From NCBI GenBank assembly GCA_022843705.1, contig JALHND010000016.1, forward strand, positions 1-38,973: a stretch of DNA of 38,973 nucleotides, given 5' to 3'. The DNA comes from Burkholderiales bacterium. GTDB lineage: Bacteria > Pseudomonadota > Gammaproteobacteria > Burkholderiales > SG8-41. Below, in pieces: positions 8,899 through 16,845 of this stretch (the stretch's first letter is position 1; each line of letters opens with the position of its first letter). The notes under the pieces were generated by a model that did no database searches, was not told where the DNA came from, and was given only the letters and a program-made list of their open reading frames with translations. Both the position numbers and the translations under genes were made by a program.

Positions 8899-9213
8899 AT
8901 GAAAATCGAAGGCAACGGCATCAAAACCGCAGCAGTCAACGGCAACAAGCCGGATGACAGGGGTCTGACCGCACGCACCGATGCACGCAGCGAAGGCAGC
9001 CCCACCAGTTCCACGGTGCAGCTGAGCACGCTGTCGGCACGCATGCGGGATATCGAAACCCGCCTCGGCGAGACCCAGGTGGTGAACACCGCCCGCGTCG
9101 AGGAAATCAAACAGGCGATGGCGGAAGGCCGTTTCAAGGTCAACCCCGAAGCCGTCGCCGACCGGCTGATCGACACCGTGCGCGAACTGATCAATACCGG
9201 CAAGGCGTCCTGA
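8899..9213 (+). CDS. flgM: Anti-sigma-28 factor FlgM
   Basis: FlgM binds FliA (sigma-28) in the cytoplasm until the hook is finished, then leaves through the export gate. Start chosen at the ATG at 8899 (MKIEGNGIK), preceded by AGAGG; this gives 104 residues, normal for the family. An in-frame upstream ATG at 8869 has no ribosome binding site. The N-terminal half is low complexity and Ser/Thr/Asp-rich, as expected for the disordered export region. The C-terminal half has the sigma-binding helices (RVEEIKQAMAEGRFKVNPEA then VADRLIDTVRELI). The stop overlaps the flgN start by one base (TGATG), so the two are coupled. Confidence 0.93.
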   Translation: MKIEGNGIKTAAVNGNKPDDRGLTARTDARSEGSPTSSTVQLSTLSARMRDIETRLGETQVVNTARVEEIKQAMAEGRFKVNPEAVADRLIDTVRELINTGKAS

Positions 9214-9701
9214 TGTCCGGGGATTTCGCAGCCGGTGACGGCCTCTCCGCGGAAACCCTGCGCGAGGAGCGGATCGTCACCCAGGATTTCCTTGCCCTGC
9301 TGCAACTCGAGCAGGAGTGCCTGCTGACCGGCAATGCCGATGCCATCGGCGCGCACATCGAGAACAAGTCGGCCTGCCTGCGCAAGCTCGCGGGGCACGC
9401 CGAACGGCGGCGCCGCTTCCTGCTCGCCCGGCAGCTCTCCCCCGACCGGCCGGGCATGGAACAGTGGGTTGCGAACGCCGGCGAATCCGCGGGAATTGCC
9501 GCCGAATGGCGGCAACTGCTGGAGACAACCCGCCTTGCCCGCGAAGTGAACGAAACCAACGGCAGCCTGATTACCGCCCGCCTCCGGTCAAACCAGCAGG
9601 CGCTCGCCGCGCTGACCGCTGCGGCCAGCGGCACCGGCCTATACGGCCGCGACGGCCAGGCCTCGGGCAGCCGGGATCCGCGCCGTCTCGGCGCAGCCTG
9701 A
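9213..9701 (+). CDS. flgN: Flagellar export chaperone FlgN
   Basis: FlgN is the cytoplasmic chaperone of the junction proteins FlgK and FlgL. The 162-residue product is almost entirely helical in character. Its FlgN features are LLQLEQECLLTGNADAIGAH (about 29-48) followed by IENKSACLRKLAGHAERRR, and the C-terminal VNETNGSLITARLRSNQQAL. It overlaps flgM by one base and ends just before the convergent fliA. The family is weakly conserved, but the position after flgM makes the call strong. Confidence 0.88.
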   Translation: MSGDFAAGDGLSAETLREERIVTQDFLALLQLEQECLLTGNADAIGAHIENKSACLRKLAGHAERRRRFLLARQLSPDRPGMEQWVANAGESAGIAAEWRQLLETTRLAREVNETNGSLITARLRSNQQALAALTAAASGTGLYGRDGQASGSRDPRRLGAA

Positions 9702-9750
9702 AACACCGGCAGCAAGCGCTGCCGCTTGCCCGCACAAGCTGGAATAAACT

Positions 9751-9781
9751 GATCCGCCGCGCAAATGCGCGGCGGCGGATC
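9751..9781. terminator. Stem-loop between convergent flgN and fliA
   Basis: GATCCGCCGCGC and GCGCGGCGGCGGATC pair around AAAT, with a three-base slip in the right arm. The right arm reaches into the fliA stop codon. A smaller hairpin, GGCAGC-AAGC-GCTGCC, sits at 9708-9723. The placement between converging genes suggests a bidirectional transcription end, but there is no T-run, so intrinsic termination is uncertain. Confidence 0.45.
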
Positions 9782-10493
9782 ATGCCGCCTGGCGCAGGCG
9801 GGCGCGCAGGCGGGTGATCGCCTGGGTGTGCAGCTGGCAGATCCGCGACTCGCTGACCCCCAGCACTTCGCCGATCTCGCGCAGGTTGAGTTCCTGCTCG
9901 TAATACAGGCCCATCACTTTCTTCTCGCGCTCGGGCAGAGCATCAATCGCCGCGACCAGGTCCTCGCGCACCGCGCGCTCCATCAGGAAGGACAGCGGAT
10001 CGGGACGGCCGTCGGTGCAGTAGCGGTCGACGAAGGACTCCTCGTCGCTGCCCTTGAAATCCTCGTACGACACCAGCTGGTAGCCGCGCGCATCCTGCAG
10101 CAGCTGCTGGTAGTCCTCCAGCGTCATGTCGAGGGCGGCGGCCAGTTCCTTCTCCGAGGGCTGGCGTCCGTTGCGCTGCTCGAGCTTGCAAACCATCGCC
10201 TCGATCGCGCGCAGCGAGCGGCGCAGCGTCCGCGGCAACCAGTCCGCCTGCCGCAGCCCGTCAAGCATCGCACCGCGGATGCGCTGCACCGCGTAGGTTT
10301 CGAACTGCGCGCCCTCGGACTCCGTGTAACGCCGCGCGGCGTCGAGCAGGCCCATCATTCCGGACTGGATCACGTCATCGACCTCCACCGAGGGCGGCAG
10401 CGACGCCATCATGTGATGGGCGATCCGTTTGACGAGCGGCGCGAACTTGTGCACGCAGCTTTCGACTTCGTTTTCGTTGCTTGAATCGTACAT
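9780..10493 (-). CDS. fliA: Flagellar RNA polymerase sigma-28 factor FliA
   Basis: FliA directs RNA polymerase to class 3 (late) flagellar promoters and is held by FlgM. The 237-residue product has region 2 (PLVKRIAHHMMASLPPSVEV followed by DDVIQSGMMGLLDAARRY, about 19-56), the region 2.4 helix (FETYAVQRIRGAMLDGLRQADWLPR), region 3 and the region 4 helix-turn-helix (LNLREIGEVLGVSESRICQL, about 203-222). The ATG at 10493 has AGGAGC upstream and sits 2 bases from the flhG stop, so it is the last gene of the flhB-flhA-flhF-flhG-fliA operon. Confidence 0.97.
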   Translation of the reverse strand: MYDSSNENEVESCVHKFAPLVKRIAHHMMASLPPSVEVDDVIQSGMMGLLDAARRYTESEGAQFETYAVQRIRGAMLDGLRQADWLPRTLRRSLRAIEAMVCKLEQRNGRQPSEKELAAALDMTLEDYQQLLQDARGYQLVSYEDFKGSDEESFVDRYCTDGRPDPLSFLMERAVREDLVAAIDALPEREKKVMGLYYEQELNLREIGEVLGVSESRICQLHTQAITRLRARLRQAA

Positions 10494-10495
10494 GA

Positions 10496-11380
10496 TCAGG
10501 CTCCTGCTCCGGCCAGTCGCGGCCGATGGGTTTGAATGACTCGGTGAAACAGGTGGTCCGGTGTGCCGGCCCCGCGGGCCTGCGCCGGCCAGCCGAGGAT
10601 GCCGCGGGCAATGCGCTGGAAACCGCGGGCCGCCGCCGCCGCGGGCAGCATGTCGGCTATCGGCAGGAAGCTGCGGCCGGCCTGCACGGCGGCGTCATCC
10701 GCCGGCACGGCACCAATGAAATCGAGCCCGACTTCGAGAAAACCCCGGGCGGCCTGTTCGAGATTGGCAAACACGCGCTGCGCTGCGGCATCGTCGACGG
10801 CCCGGTTGATCAACACCCGGAAACGGTTGATGCCGTGGTTTGTGCGCAGCTGCTTGATGCGCGCATAGGCCTGGGTGATCGCGGTCACCGACGGATCGAG
10901 CACGATCACGGTCTCCTGCGCCGAACCGGCAAAACTGGCGCCGTGAGGGCCGGGCTGGGTCAGCGCGTCCACCAGCACCACGTCGCAGAGGTCGTCGAGC
11001 GCGCCGAATCCTCCGGCAGCGCGCTGCCGCTGCATCGCGGGCAGGCGGCCGAGCACCCGAACCCCGCTCGCGGCAGGCAGCACCAGCATCCCCTGCGGGC
11101 CGCGCAGCAGGGCGTCCCGCAGGCTGCAGTCGCCGGCAAGCACCTGTTTCAGTTCCGTGCGGGCTGTCAGGCCGAGCAGACCGGCGACGTTTGCAGGCCC
11201 GAAATGTTCGTCAATGACCAGCACGCTGCGGCCTGCCTGGAGAAGCGCGGCAGCGAGATTGATCACGCAGGTGGTGGTGCCGGTGCCGCCGCGTGCGCCG
11301 ATCACCGAGATCGTGCGCACCCGGGCCGAACCGAGCATCCGGCGCAGGCCCTCGGCCTGGTCTCCGCGGAACTCAGGCAT
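10496..11380 (-). CDS. flhG: Flagellar number regulator FlhG (FleN/YlxH, MinD-like) with degenerate ATPase motifs
   Basis: FlhG is a MinD/ParA-type protein that limits flagellar number by stimulating the FlhF GTPase. The N-terminal activator motif DQAEGLRRML (7-16) is present. The nucleotide site is not canonical: the deviant Walker A reads GARGGTGTTT (28-37), so the signature Lys is Arg30 and the P-loop Lys is Thr35. The switch I motif, D-x-D in MinD, reads IDEHFGPANV, so the second, catalytic Asp is His59. The Walker B-like VVLVDAL (134-140) remains. ATP hydrolysis is therefore doubtful (inference). The gene overlaps flhF by 8 bases; the ATG at 11380 has GGGAG upstream. Its position between flhF and fliA makes the identity secure. 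Confidence 0.88.
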   Translation of the reverse strand: MPEFRGDQAEGLRRMLGSARVRTISVIGARGGTGTTTCVINLAAALLQAGRSVLVIDEHFGPANVAGLLGLTARTELKQVLAGDCSLRDALLRGPQGMLVLPAASGVRVLGRLPAMQRQRAAGGFGALDDLCDVVLVDALTQPGPHGASFAGSAQETVIVLDPSVTAITQAYARIKQLRTNHGINRFRVLINRAVDDAAAQRVFANLEQAARGFLEVGLDFIGAVPADDAAVQAGRSFLPIADMLPAAAAARGFQRIARGILGWPAQARGAGTPDHLFHRVIQTHRPRLAGAGA

Positions 11381-12602
11381 GGGCCGCTCCCGCCGGCGCG
11401 GCCATCATCAGGGGCAGTTCATCCGCGCCGGGTTTCAGCGCCGGGTTGTCCACCGTGTCGCGCAGCGCTCGGTGCAGCAGGTACGCGCGGTTGGGTGTGT
11501 GGATGTCCTCGGGCACGCGCTGCCCGTTGGTCATGTAATGCAGCACCAGTGCGTGGCGCACGCAGATGTCGAGCGCGGGACCGAGTCCGGCCGCCTCGTC
11601 GACCTTGCTGATGATGCAGGCCGCATGCTCCGCCGGCGCATAGGCGGCGACGACCTCCTCCAGCGTGGCCACGGTCGAAGTGGCATTGAGCATCAGGATC
11701 TTGCGCACACCCGGGGCCGCGGCCAGCAGCGCCGCCTGTCCGGAGACCATGCGATCGCGCTGGCTCATGCCGACGGTATCGATCAGAACCAGGCGCTTGT
11801 CGCCCAGTTCGGCAAGCAGCGCGCCCAGATCCGCCGCGTCCTTGACCGGGTGCACCGGCACGCCGAGGATCTTGCCGTAGACACGCAACTGGTCCTGGGC
11901 GGCAATGCGGTAACTGTCGGTGGTCAGCAGCGCAACTCCGGAAGCGCCGTAACGCATCACGCCGCGGGCGGCCAGCTTGGCCACCGTCGTGGTTTTTCCG
12001 ACACCGGTCGGCCCGACCAGCGCGAACACGCCGCCGCCTTCGATCATCCCGTCGCTGTCCGCGGTCACCAGGCGCCGCTCCAGCGCGGCACTCACCCGCC
12101 GGCGCAGCATTTCGACGGGTTCATCCGCGGGCAGGCTGGCGGTCACCGCCCGTGCCGTCACCGGTGAAAACCCGGCGCAGAGCAGTTCGCCGAGAATGCC
12201 GCTGGCCGCGGGATTGCGCCGCTGCAGGTCACTGACGGCCAGCGCCGCCAGTTCCCCCTGGAGCAGCCCGCGCATGCGCTGGATTTCGCTGAGGATGCCG
12301 TCGACTGCAGGATGGGTCGCCCTCTCCGTGACCTGGGGCTCTGGCGGACGGGCATCCCGGGCGGCGGGCGCCGGACGCAGGGGCACAGCCGGCTGCACGC
12401 GCCGGGGAGCCGCCGCGACAACCGCCGGCGCCGCCTCCGCATTCGCCATCGCGGCGCCCAGCGCCGCGGCCGGCATGGCCAGCACTTCGACGCCCTCGGC
12501 AACAGCGTGATTGGCGATGATCAGTGCATCTTCTCCCAGCGCGCGCTTGACCTTGTGGAGCACTTCGCGGGATGTGGCACCGGTAAATTTCCTTGCACTC
12601 AT
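11373..12602 (-). CDS. flhF: Flagellar SRP-type GTPase FlhF
   Basis: FlhF is the SRP-family GTPase that marks the pole for flagellar assembly. The 409-residue product has an N-terminal basic B domain (1-35, MSARKFTGATSREVLHKVKR), an Ala/Pro-rich linker (about 45-100), an N domain, and a G domain from about 190. The GTPase motifs are complete: GPTGVGKTTT (197-206), TTDSYRIAAQDQLRVYGKIL (227-246), DTVGMSQRD (275-283) and SKVDEAAGLG (332-341). It overlaps flhA by four bases (ATGA). FlhF and FlhDC together are usual in Burkholderiales, whereas enterics have FlhDC alone. Confidence 0.95.
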   Translation of the reverse strand: MSARKFTGATSREVLHKVKRALGEDALIIANHAVAEGVEVLAMPAAALGAAMANAEAAPAVVAAAPRRVQPAVPLRPAPAARDARPPEPQVTERATHPAVDGILSEIQRMRGLLQGELAALAVSDLQRRNPAASGILGELLCAGFSPVTARAVTASLPADEPVEMLRRRVSAALERRLVTADSDGMIEGGGVFALVGPTGVGKTTTVAKLAARGVMRYGASGVALLTTDSYRIAAQDQLRVYGKILGVPVHPVKDAADLGALLAELGDKRLVLIDTVGMSQRDRMVSGQAALLAAAPGVRKILMLNATSTVATLEEVVAAYAPAEHAACIISKVDEAAGLGPALDICVRHALVLHYMTNGQRVPEDIHTPNRAYLLHRALRDTVDNPALKPGADELPLMMAAPAGAAHA

Positions 12603-14680
12603 TGACGACCCCCTGCAATCGATACGACCTTGATGGTGCGTGTGTCAGGCACCTCGCTGTGGGACAGCACTTTCAGCTGCGGAATGCTCCGGCGCAGGAA
12701 GCGCGACAGCAGCGCCCGCAGTTGCTGCGGCACCAGCAGCACGGCGGGCAGGCCCATCTGTTCCTGCTGCTGGGCGGCCGACTGAACGTTGCGCAGCAGG
12801 TTTTCCGCCAGCGTCGGCTCGATCACCGCGCTGTCGGCTGCCGCAGCCTGCATCAGCAGGCGCTCCATGCCCGGATCCAGCGCAATCACCTGCATGTCCG
12901 AGCTGCCGGGAAAGTTCTGCTGGGCGATGGCGCGGCCGAGCGCGATGCGCACCTCGCCGGTCAGTTCCGCCGGATCCTGGGTGCGGGCGGCGTGTGCGGC
13001 CAGCGTTTCGAGAATGGTGCGCATGTCGCGGATGTGGACCTGCTCGTCGAGAAGGTTCTGCAGCACACGCTGCACGACCGACAGCGGCAGCAGCTTGGGC
13101 GTGAGGTCTTCGACCAGTTTCGGCGTATCGCGCGAAACGTGCTCCACCAGCTGCTGAAGTTCGGGACGACCGAGCAGCTCGGCCGAATGGCCGTGAATCA
13201 GCTGCGAGATATGCGTGGCGATCACGGTGCTGGCATCGACCACGGTGTAACCCCCGGCCTGGGCCGCATCCCGCGCCGCGGCGTCGATCCACACGGCCGG
13301 CAGGCCGAAGGCCGGGTCTGTAGTCGTGATGCCCGACACCTGCTGCGTCACGCGGCCGGGGTTGATCGCGAGGAACATGCCCGGATGCGCGTCGTGGTAG
13401 GCAATCTCGACACCCTTCAGCAGCACGCGATAGGCGCCGGGCCGCAGTTCAAGATTGTCTCGGATGTGTATCGCCGGCGGCAGGAATCCGATGTCCTGCG
13501 CGAATTTCTTGCGGATCGCCTTGATGCGCTTGAGCAGCTCGCCGTCCTGCCCCTTGTCGACCAGCGGTACCAGGCGGTAACCGACTTCCAGTCCGAGCAC
13601 ATCGACCGGCACCACGTCGTTCCAGCTGACTTCCACCGGCTCCACCGAAGCCGGCGCGGCGGCTATCGAGGTGCCGGCCGCCGGCTGCGGCTGCTGCGCC
13701 TGGCGTTTCGCCATGATGTGCGCGGCCCAGGCCAGCCCCGCCGCAAGCAGCAGGAAGGCGAAGTGGGGCATGCCCGGCACCAGGCCGAGGAAACCGACGA
13801 TCGCCGCGGTGATGGCCAGCGCCTGCGGGCGGCCGAACATCTGCGAAATCATCTGCTGGCCCATGTTCTGGTCGGTGCCGACGCGCGCGACAACCAGGCC
13901 CGCGGCGGTTGAAATCACCAGCGCCGGGATCTGCGCCACGAGACCGTCGCCGATGCTCAGCAGCACATAAGTCTTGGCTGCCGCGGAAAACTCCATGTCA
14001 TGCTGCAGCACACCGATCGCCAGGCCGCCAAGGATGTTGATGACCACGATGATGATGCCGGCGACGGCGTCGCCGCGGACGAACTTGCTGGCGCCGTCCA
14101 TCGAACCGTAGAAGTCCGCCTCCTGCGCGATCTCGGTGCGGCGGCGGCGCGCCTCGTCCTCGCCGATCAGTCCGGCGTTGAGGTCGGCATCGATCGCCAT
14201 CTGCTTGCCGGGCATCGCGTCCAGTGTGAAACGCGCGCTGACCTCGGCAATGCGGCCGGCACCCTTGGTGATGACCACGAAATTGATCACCACCATGATC
14301 ACGAAAACCACCAGGCCCACCGCGTAGTTGTCGCCGACGACAAAATGGCCGAAGGATTCGATGACCTTGCCCGCGGCATCGGGTCCGGTGTGGCCTTCGA
14401 GCAGCACGACCCGGGTGGAGGCAATGTTCAGCGACAGGCGCAGCAGCGTCGTCACCAGCAGCACCGTCGGGAACACCGCGAAGTCGAGCGGCTTAACGGT
14501 GTAGATGCCGGTCAGCAGCACCATGATCGCGAAGGCGATGTTGAAGGTGAACAGCACGTCAAGCACGAACGGCGGCAGCGGCAGGATCATCATCGCGAGG
14601 ATCATCACGATGAGCAGCGGGCCGGCCAGTCCGCGCAGCATCGCCGCCCCGCGGAAATCGAAACTCAGCGCGCCGTTCAT
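12599..14680 (-). CDS. flhA: Flagellar type III export gate protein FlhA
   Basis: FlhA is the ion-channel and docking component of the flagellar export gate in the inner membrane. At 693 residues it is normal in length. The N-terminal half (about 15-325) has eight hydrophobic segments and the FHIPEP-family stretch LLRLSLNIASTRVVLLEGH (about 97-115), then the acidic/basic loop with GKQMAIDADLNAGLIGEDEA. The C-terminal cytoplasmic domain (about 350-693) binds chaperone-substrate complexes. ATGA overlaps join it to flhB upstream and flhF downstream. Confidence 0.97.
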   Translation of the reverse strand: MNGALSFDFRGAAMLRGLAGPLLIVMILAMMILPLPPFVLDVLFTFNIAFAIMVLLTGIYTVKPLDFAVFPTVLLVTTLLRLSLNIASTRVVLLEGHTGPDAAGKVIESFGHFVVGDNYAVGLVVFVIMVVINFVVITKGAGRIAEVSARFTLDAMPGKQMAIDADLNAGLIGEDEARRRRTEIAQEADFYGSMDGASKFVRGDAVAGIIIVVINILGGLAIGVLQHDMEFSAAAKTYVLLSIGDGLVAQIPALVISTAAGLVVARVGTDQNMGQQMISQMFGRPQALAITAAIVGFLGLVPGMPHFAFLLLAAGLAWAAHIMAKRQAQQPQPAAGTSIAAAPASVEPVEVSWNDVVPVDVLGLEVGYRLVPLVDKGQDGELLKRIKAIRKKFAQDIGFLPPAIHIRDNLELRPGAYRVLLKGVEIAYHDAHPGMFLAINPGRVTQQVSGITTTDPAFGLPAVWIDAAARDAAQAGGYTVVDASTVIATHISQLIHGHSAELLGRPELQQLVEHVSRDTPKLVEDLTPKLLPLSVVQRVLQNLLDEQVHIRDMRTILETLAAHAARTQDPAELTGEVRIALGRAIAQQNFPGSSDMQVIALDPGMERLLMQAAAADSAVIEPTLAENLLRNVQSAAQQQEQMGLPAVLLVPQQLRALLSRFLRRSIPQLKVLSHSEVPDTRTIKVVSIAGGRQ

Positions 14681-15816
14681 GCGGCACCCCCGGCCGGATC
14701 AAGCCCCGGCGGCACCGCGATTCCACCCGGCGGCTTCGGCGCGGCCCCGCCGTGGCTGCGGTGCTGCCGCAGCTGGAACACGTAGGCAAGGACTTCGGCG
14801 ACCGCCGTGAACAGCGCCTCCGGGATTTCCTGGCCGATTTCGGTATGGCGGTACAACGCGCGTGCCAGCGGCGGCGACTCGAGCACCGGCACGCGATGTT
14901 CCGCGGCAATTTCGCGGATCCGCGCGGCAACGAGGTCGGAACCCTTGGCCACGACGCGCGGGGCGCGCATGCCGCCTTCGGCATAGGACAGGGCCACCGC
15001 GTAATGGGTCGGATTGGTGACCACGACATCGGCCTTCGGCACCTCGGTCATCATCCGCCGCCTGGCCATCTCGCGCTGCTGCTGGCGGATCGCCGCCTTG
15101 ATGTGCGGGTCGCCCTCCGACTCCTTCATTTCCTTGCGCACGTCCTCCTTGGTCATGCGCAGCTTCGAAGTATGGCGCCACAGCTGCAGGGGCACGTCGA
15201 TGATCACGATCAGCACCATTCCCGCGGCCACCGCCGCAAGGCTCCAGACCACGATCCGCCCCAGCCGCGAGATTCCGCTCTCCAGCGGCAGCGTCAGCAG
15301 TGCGGTGAACTCGTCGACCTGGCTCCAGATCACCAGCCCGGCGACGCAGCCGATGACGCCCGCCTTGGCCAGCGCCTTGCCCAGTTCGGCGAGCGCATGG
15401 CCGGAAAACATCCGCGCCAGGCCCTTCAGCGGATTGAGCTTCGAGAAATCCGGCTCCACCGGCTTGAAGGTGAACAGCCAGCCTGAAAGGGCCATCGGCG
15501 CCAGGAAGCCGACCAGCAGCAGCACGATGAAAAAAGGCGCCGCCAGCAGCAGCGCGCCGGTGGCCTGTCCGGACAGGGCATCCAGCATCTGCTGCGGATC
15601 GGCGGCCACCGATTCCACCCGCATGCCCCGGATCATCAGGTCCTCCATGCCGCGGAACATCTGTCCGCCGGAAAACCACAGTCCGCCGGCACCGGCCATC
15701 ATCACCGCGAGTGCGGACAATTCGGGCGAACGCGCAACCTGCCCCTCCTCGCGCGCCTGCTCCAGGCGCCGGGGTGAAGGGGCTTCACTGCGTTCGAGAT
15801 CGGATTCTTCGGACAT
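14677..15816 (-). CDS. flhB: Flagellar export switch protein FlhB
   Basis: FlhB controls substrate switching of the export gate. The 379-residue product begins with a charged cytoplasmic segment (MSEESDLERSEAPSPRRLEQ). Transmembrane helices lie near 32-50, 88-112, 145-166 and 187-208. The cytoplasmic domain holds the self-cleavage motif NPTH at 268-271 (VVVTNPTHYAVAL), and a Pro/Gly-rich tail ends the protein. It heads the flhBAFG-fliA gene run. The 93-base gap to the upstream HDOD gene has no recognisable promoter, and no strong ribosome binding site precedes the ATG at 15816. Confidence 0.96.
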   Translation of the reverse strand: MSEESDLERSEAPSPRRLEQAREEGQVARSPELSALAVMMAGAGGLWFSGGQMFRGMEDLMIRGMRVESVAADPQQMLDALSGQATGALLLAAPFFIVLLLVGFLAPMALSGWLFTFKPVEPDFSKLNPLKGLARMFSGHALAELGKALAKAGVIGCVAGLVIWSQVDEFTALLTLPLESGISRLGRIVVWSLAAVAAGMVLIVIIDVPLQLWRHTSKLRMTKEDVRKEMKESEGDPHIKAAIRQQQREMARRRMMTEVPKADVVVTNPTHYAVALSYAEGGMRAPRVVAKGSDLVAARIREIAAEHRVPVLESPPLARALYRHTEIGQEIPEALFTAVAEVLAYVFQLRQHRSHGGAAPKPPGGIAVPPGLDPAGGAA

Positions 15817-15909
15817 GTGCCGGACTGCGGGCCAAAATTCGGATGAGCGGATTATCCGCAGCGTCCGGCGCCGGCTTGAGGGGGAGTACGTCGGAATTCG
15901 GCCCCTATT

Positions 15910-16845
15910 TCAGGGCTTCGCCGCGACGCCTCCTGCCGCCGCCCTGCCGTCCTGGCCAACCGGTGTGATCAGCGGCAGCAGCGCCGCCGCAGGCGGCACG
16001 CCGTACCAGGACCAGTCCTGCGCCGCCGTCAGCGCAATGCGTATCACCCGCCGGCGCGCGTTTTCCGGGGTCAGGCCGAGCATCCTGCCGATCTCTTCGT
16101 AATCATGCGCCAGCGCGGCATCATTCCAGCCGCGGGCACTGTGCCGGGCCACTGCGGCTGCAAGGATCACATTGGCCTCCCGCGGCCGGCGGGCATGATG
16201 GTCGTCCATCAGGTGGTGCAGCACGGCCGGCAGGCGCCACTCCCGGGCCGCGCTGAGCTGCACATCGACGAGGTTGACGCCGAGCACGGCATGCTGGGCA
16301 TCTTCGCTGCGCAGCGCGTGGTCGGCACGCTGCAGGTCCTGGATGCGCATCGCCTGGATCGGCGCCGTGCACCACAGCAGCAGCTCGGCGACGTCATGGA
16401 GCAGGGCTGCGATCATCACTTCGTCGACCTCGATGTCGTGGCGCTCGGCCGCCCAGTCGCGGGCGTACAGCGCGGCGTGGCGGGCCCGGCTGGCCACTGC
16501 CAGCGCGCCCTGCAGTGCCGGCGGCCAGGATTCGAGCATCGATTCCAGCGTCGTCTGCCGGCTGAAATGGCGGAAGAAGGGACCAAGCCCGAGCATCATC
16601 AGCGCATGGGCGATGGTGGTGATTTCGGTGCGCTGGCTGGCATGGCGGTTCAACTGGATGTACTGCAGCACCTTCAGCGTCATCAGCGGATCGCGGAGCA
16701 CGATATCCGAGACGCGCTGCGGCGTCGCATTGTCCTCATCGGCCGCCAGCACGGCCAGCTCCCGCACCGTGCGCGCCAGCACCGGCGGCTCGCGCCTGCC
16801 GAGTTTCTGCACCCATTCGGCCACGGCGGCCGTCGCGGCGCTCAT
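15910..16845 (-). CDS. HDOD domain protein
   Basis: HDOD proteins are signalling proteins related to HD-type phosphohydrolases but usually non-enzymatic. Start set at the ATG at 16845, with GGGAG upstream and an ATGA overlap with the methyltransferase stop; this gives 311 residues. The domain spans about 15-235: PVLARTVRELAVLAADED, then VSDIVLRDPLMTLKVLQYIQ, then TTIAHALMMLGLGPFFRHFS. An HD dyad is retained at His150-Asp151 (AALLHDVAELLLW), and HHLMDDHHARRP follows near 210-221. The C-terminus (about 245-311) resembles a short helical region ending in a Gly/Ala tail. The site, between motB and flhB where chemotaxis genes normally lie, suggests a motility-linked regulatory role (inference). 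The same frame stays open far upstream, but that part overlaps the methyltransferase gene. Confidence 0.85.
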   Translation of the reverse strand: MSAATAAVAEWVQKLGRREPPVLARTVRELAVLAADEDNATPQRVSDIVLRDPLMTLKVLQYIQLNRHASQRTEITTIAHALMMLGLGPFFRHFSRQTTLESMLESWPPALQGALAVASRARHAALYARDWAAERHDIEVDEVMIAALLHDVAELLLWCTAPIQAMRIQDLQRADHALRSEDAQHAVLGVNLVDVQLSAAREWRLPAVLHHLMDDHHARRPREANVILAAAVARHSARGWNDAALAHDYEEIGRMLGLTPENARRRVIRIALTAAQDWSWYGVPPAAALLPLITPVGQDGRAAAGGVAAKP

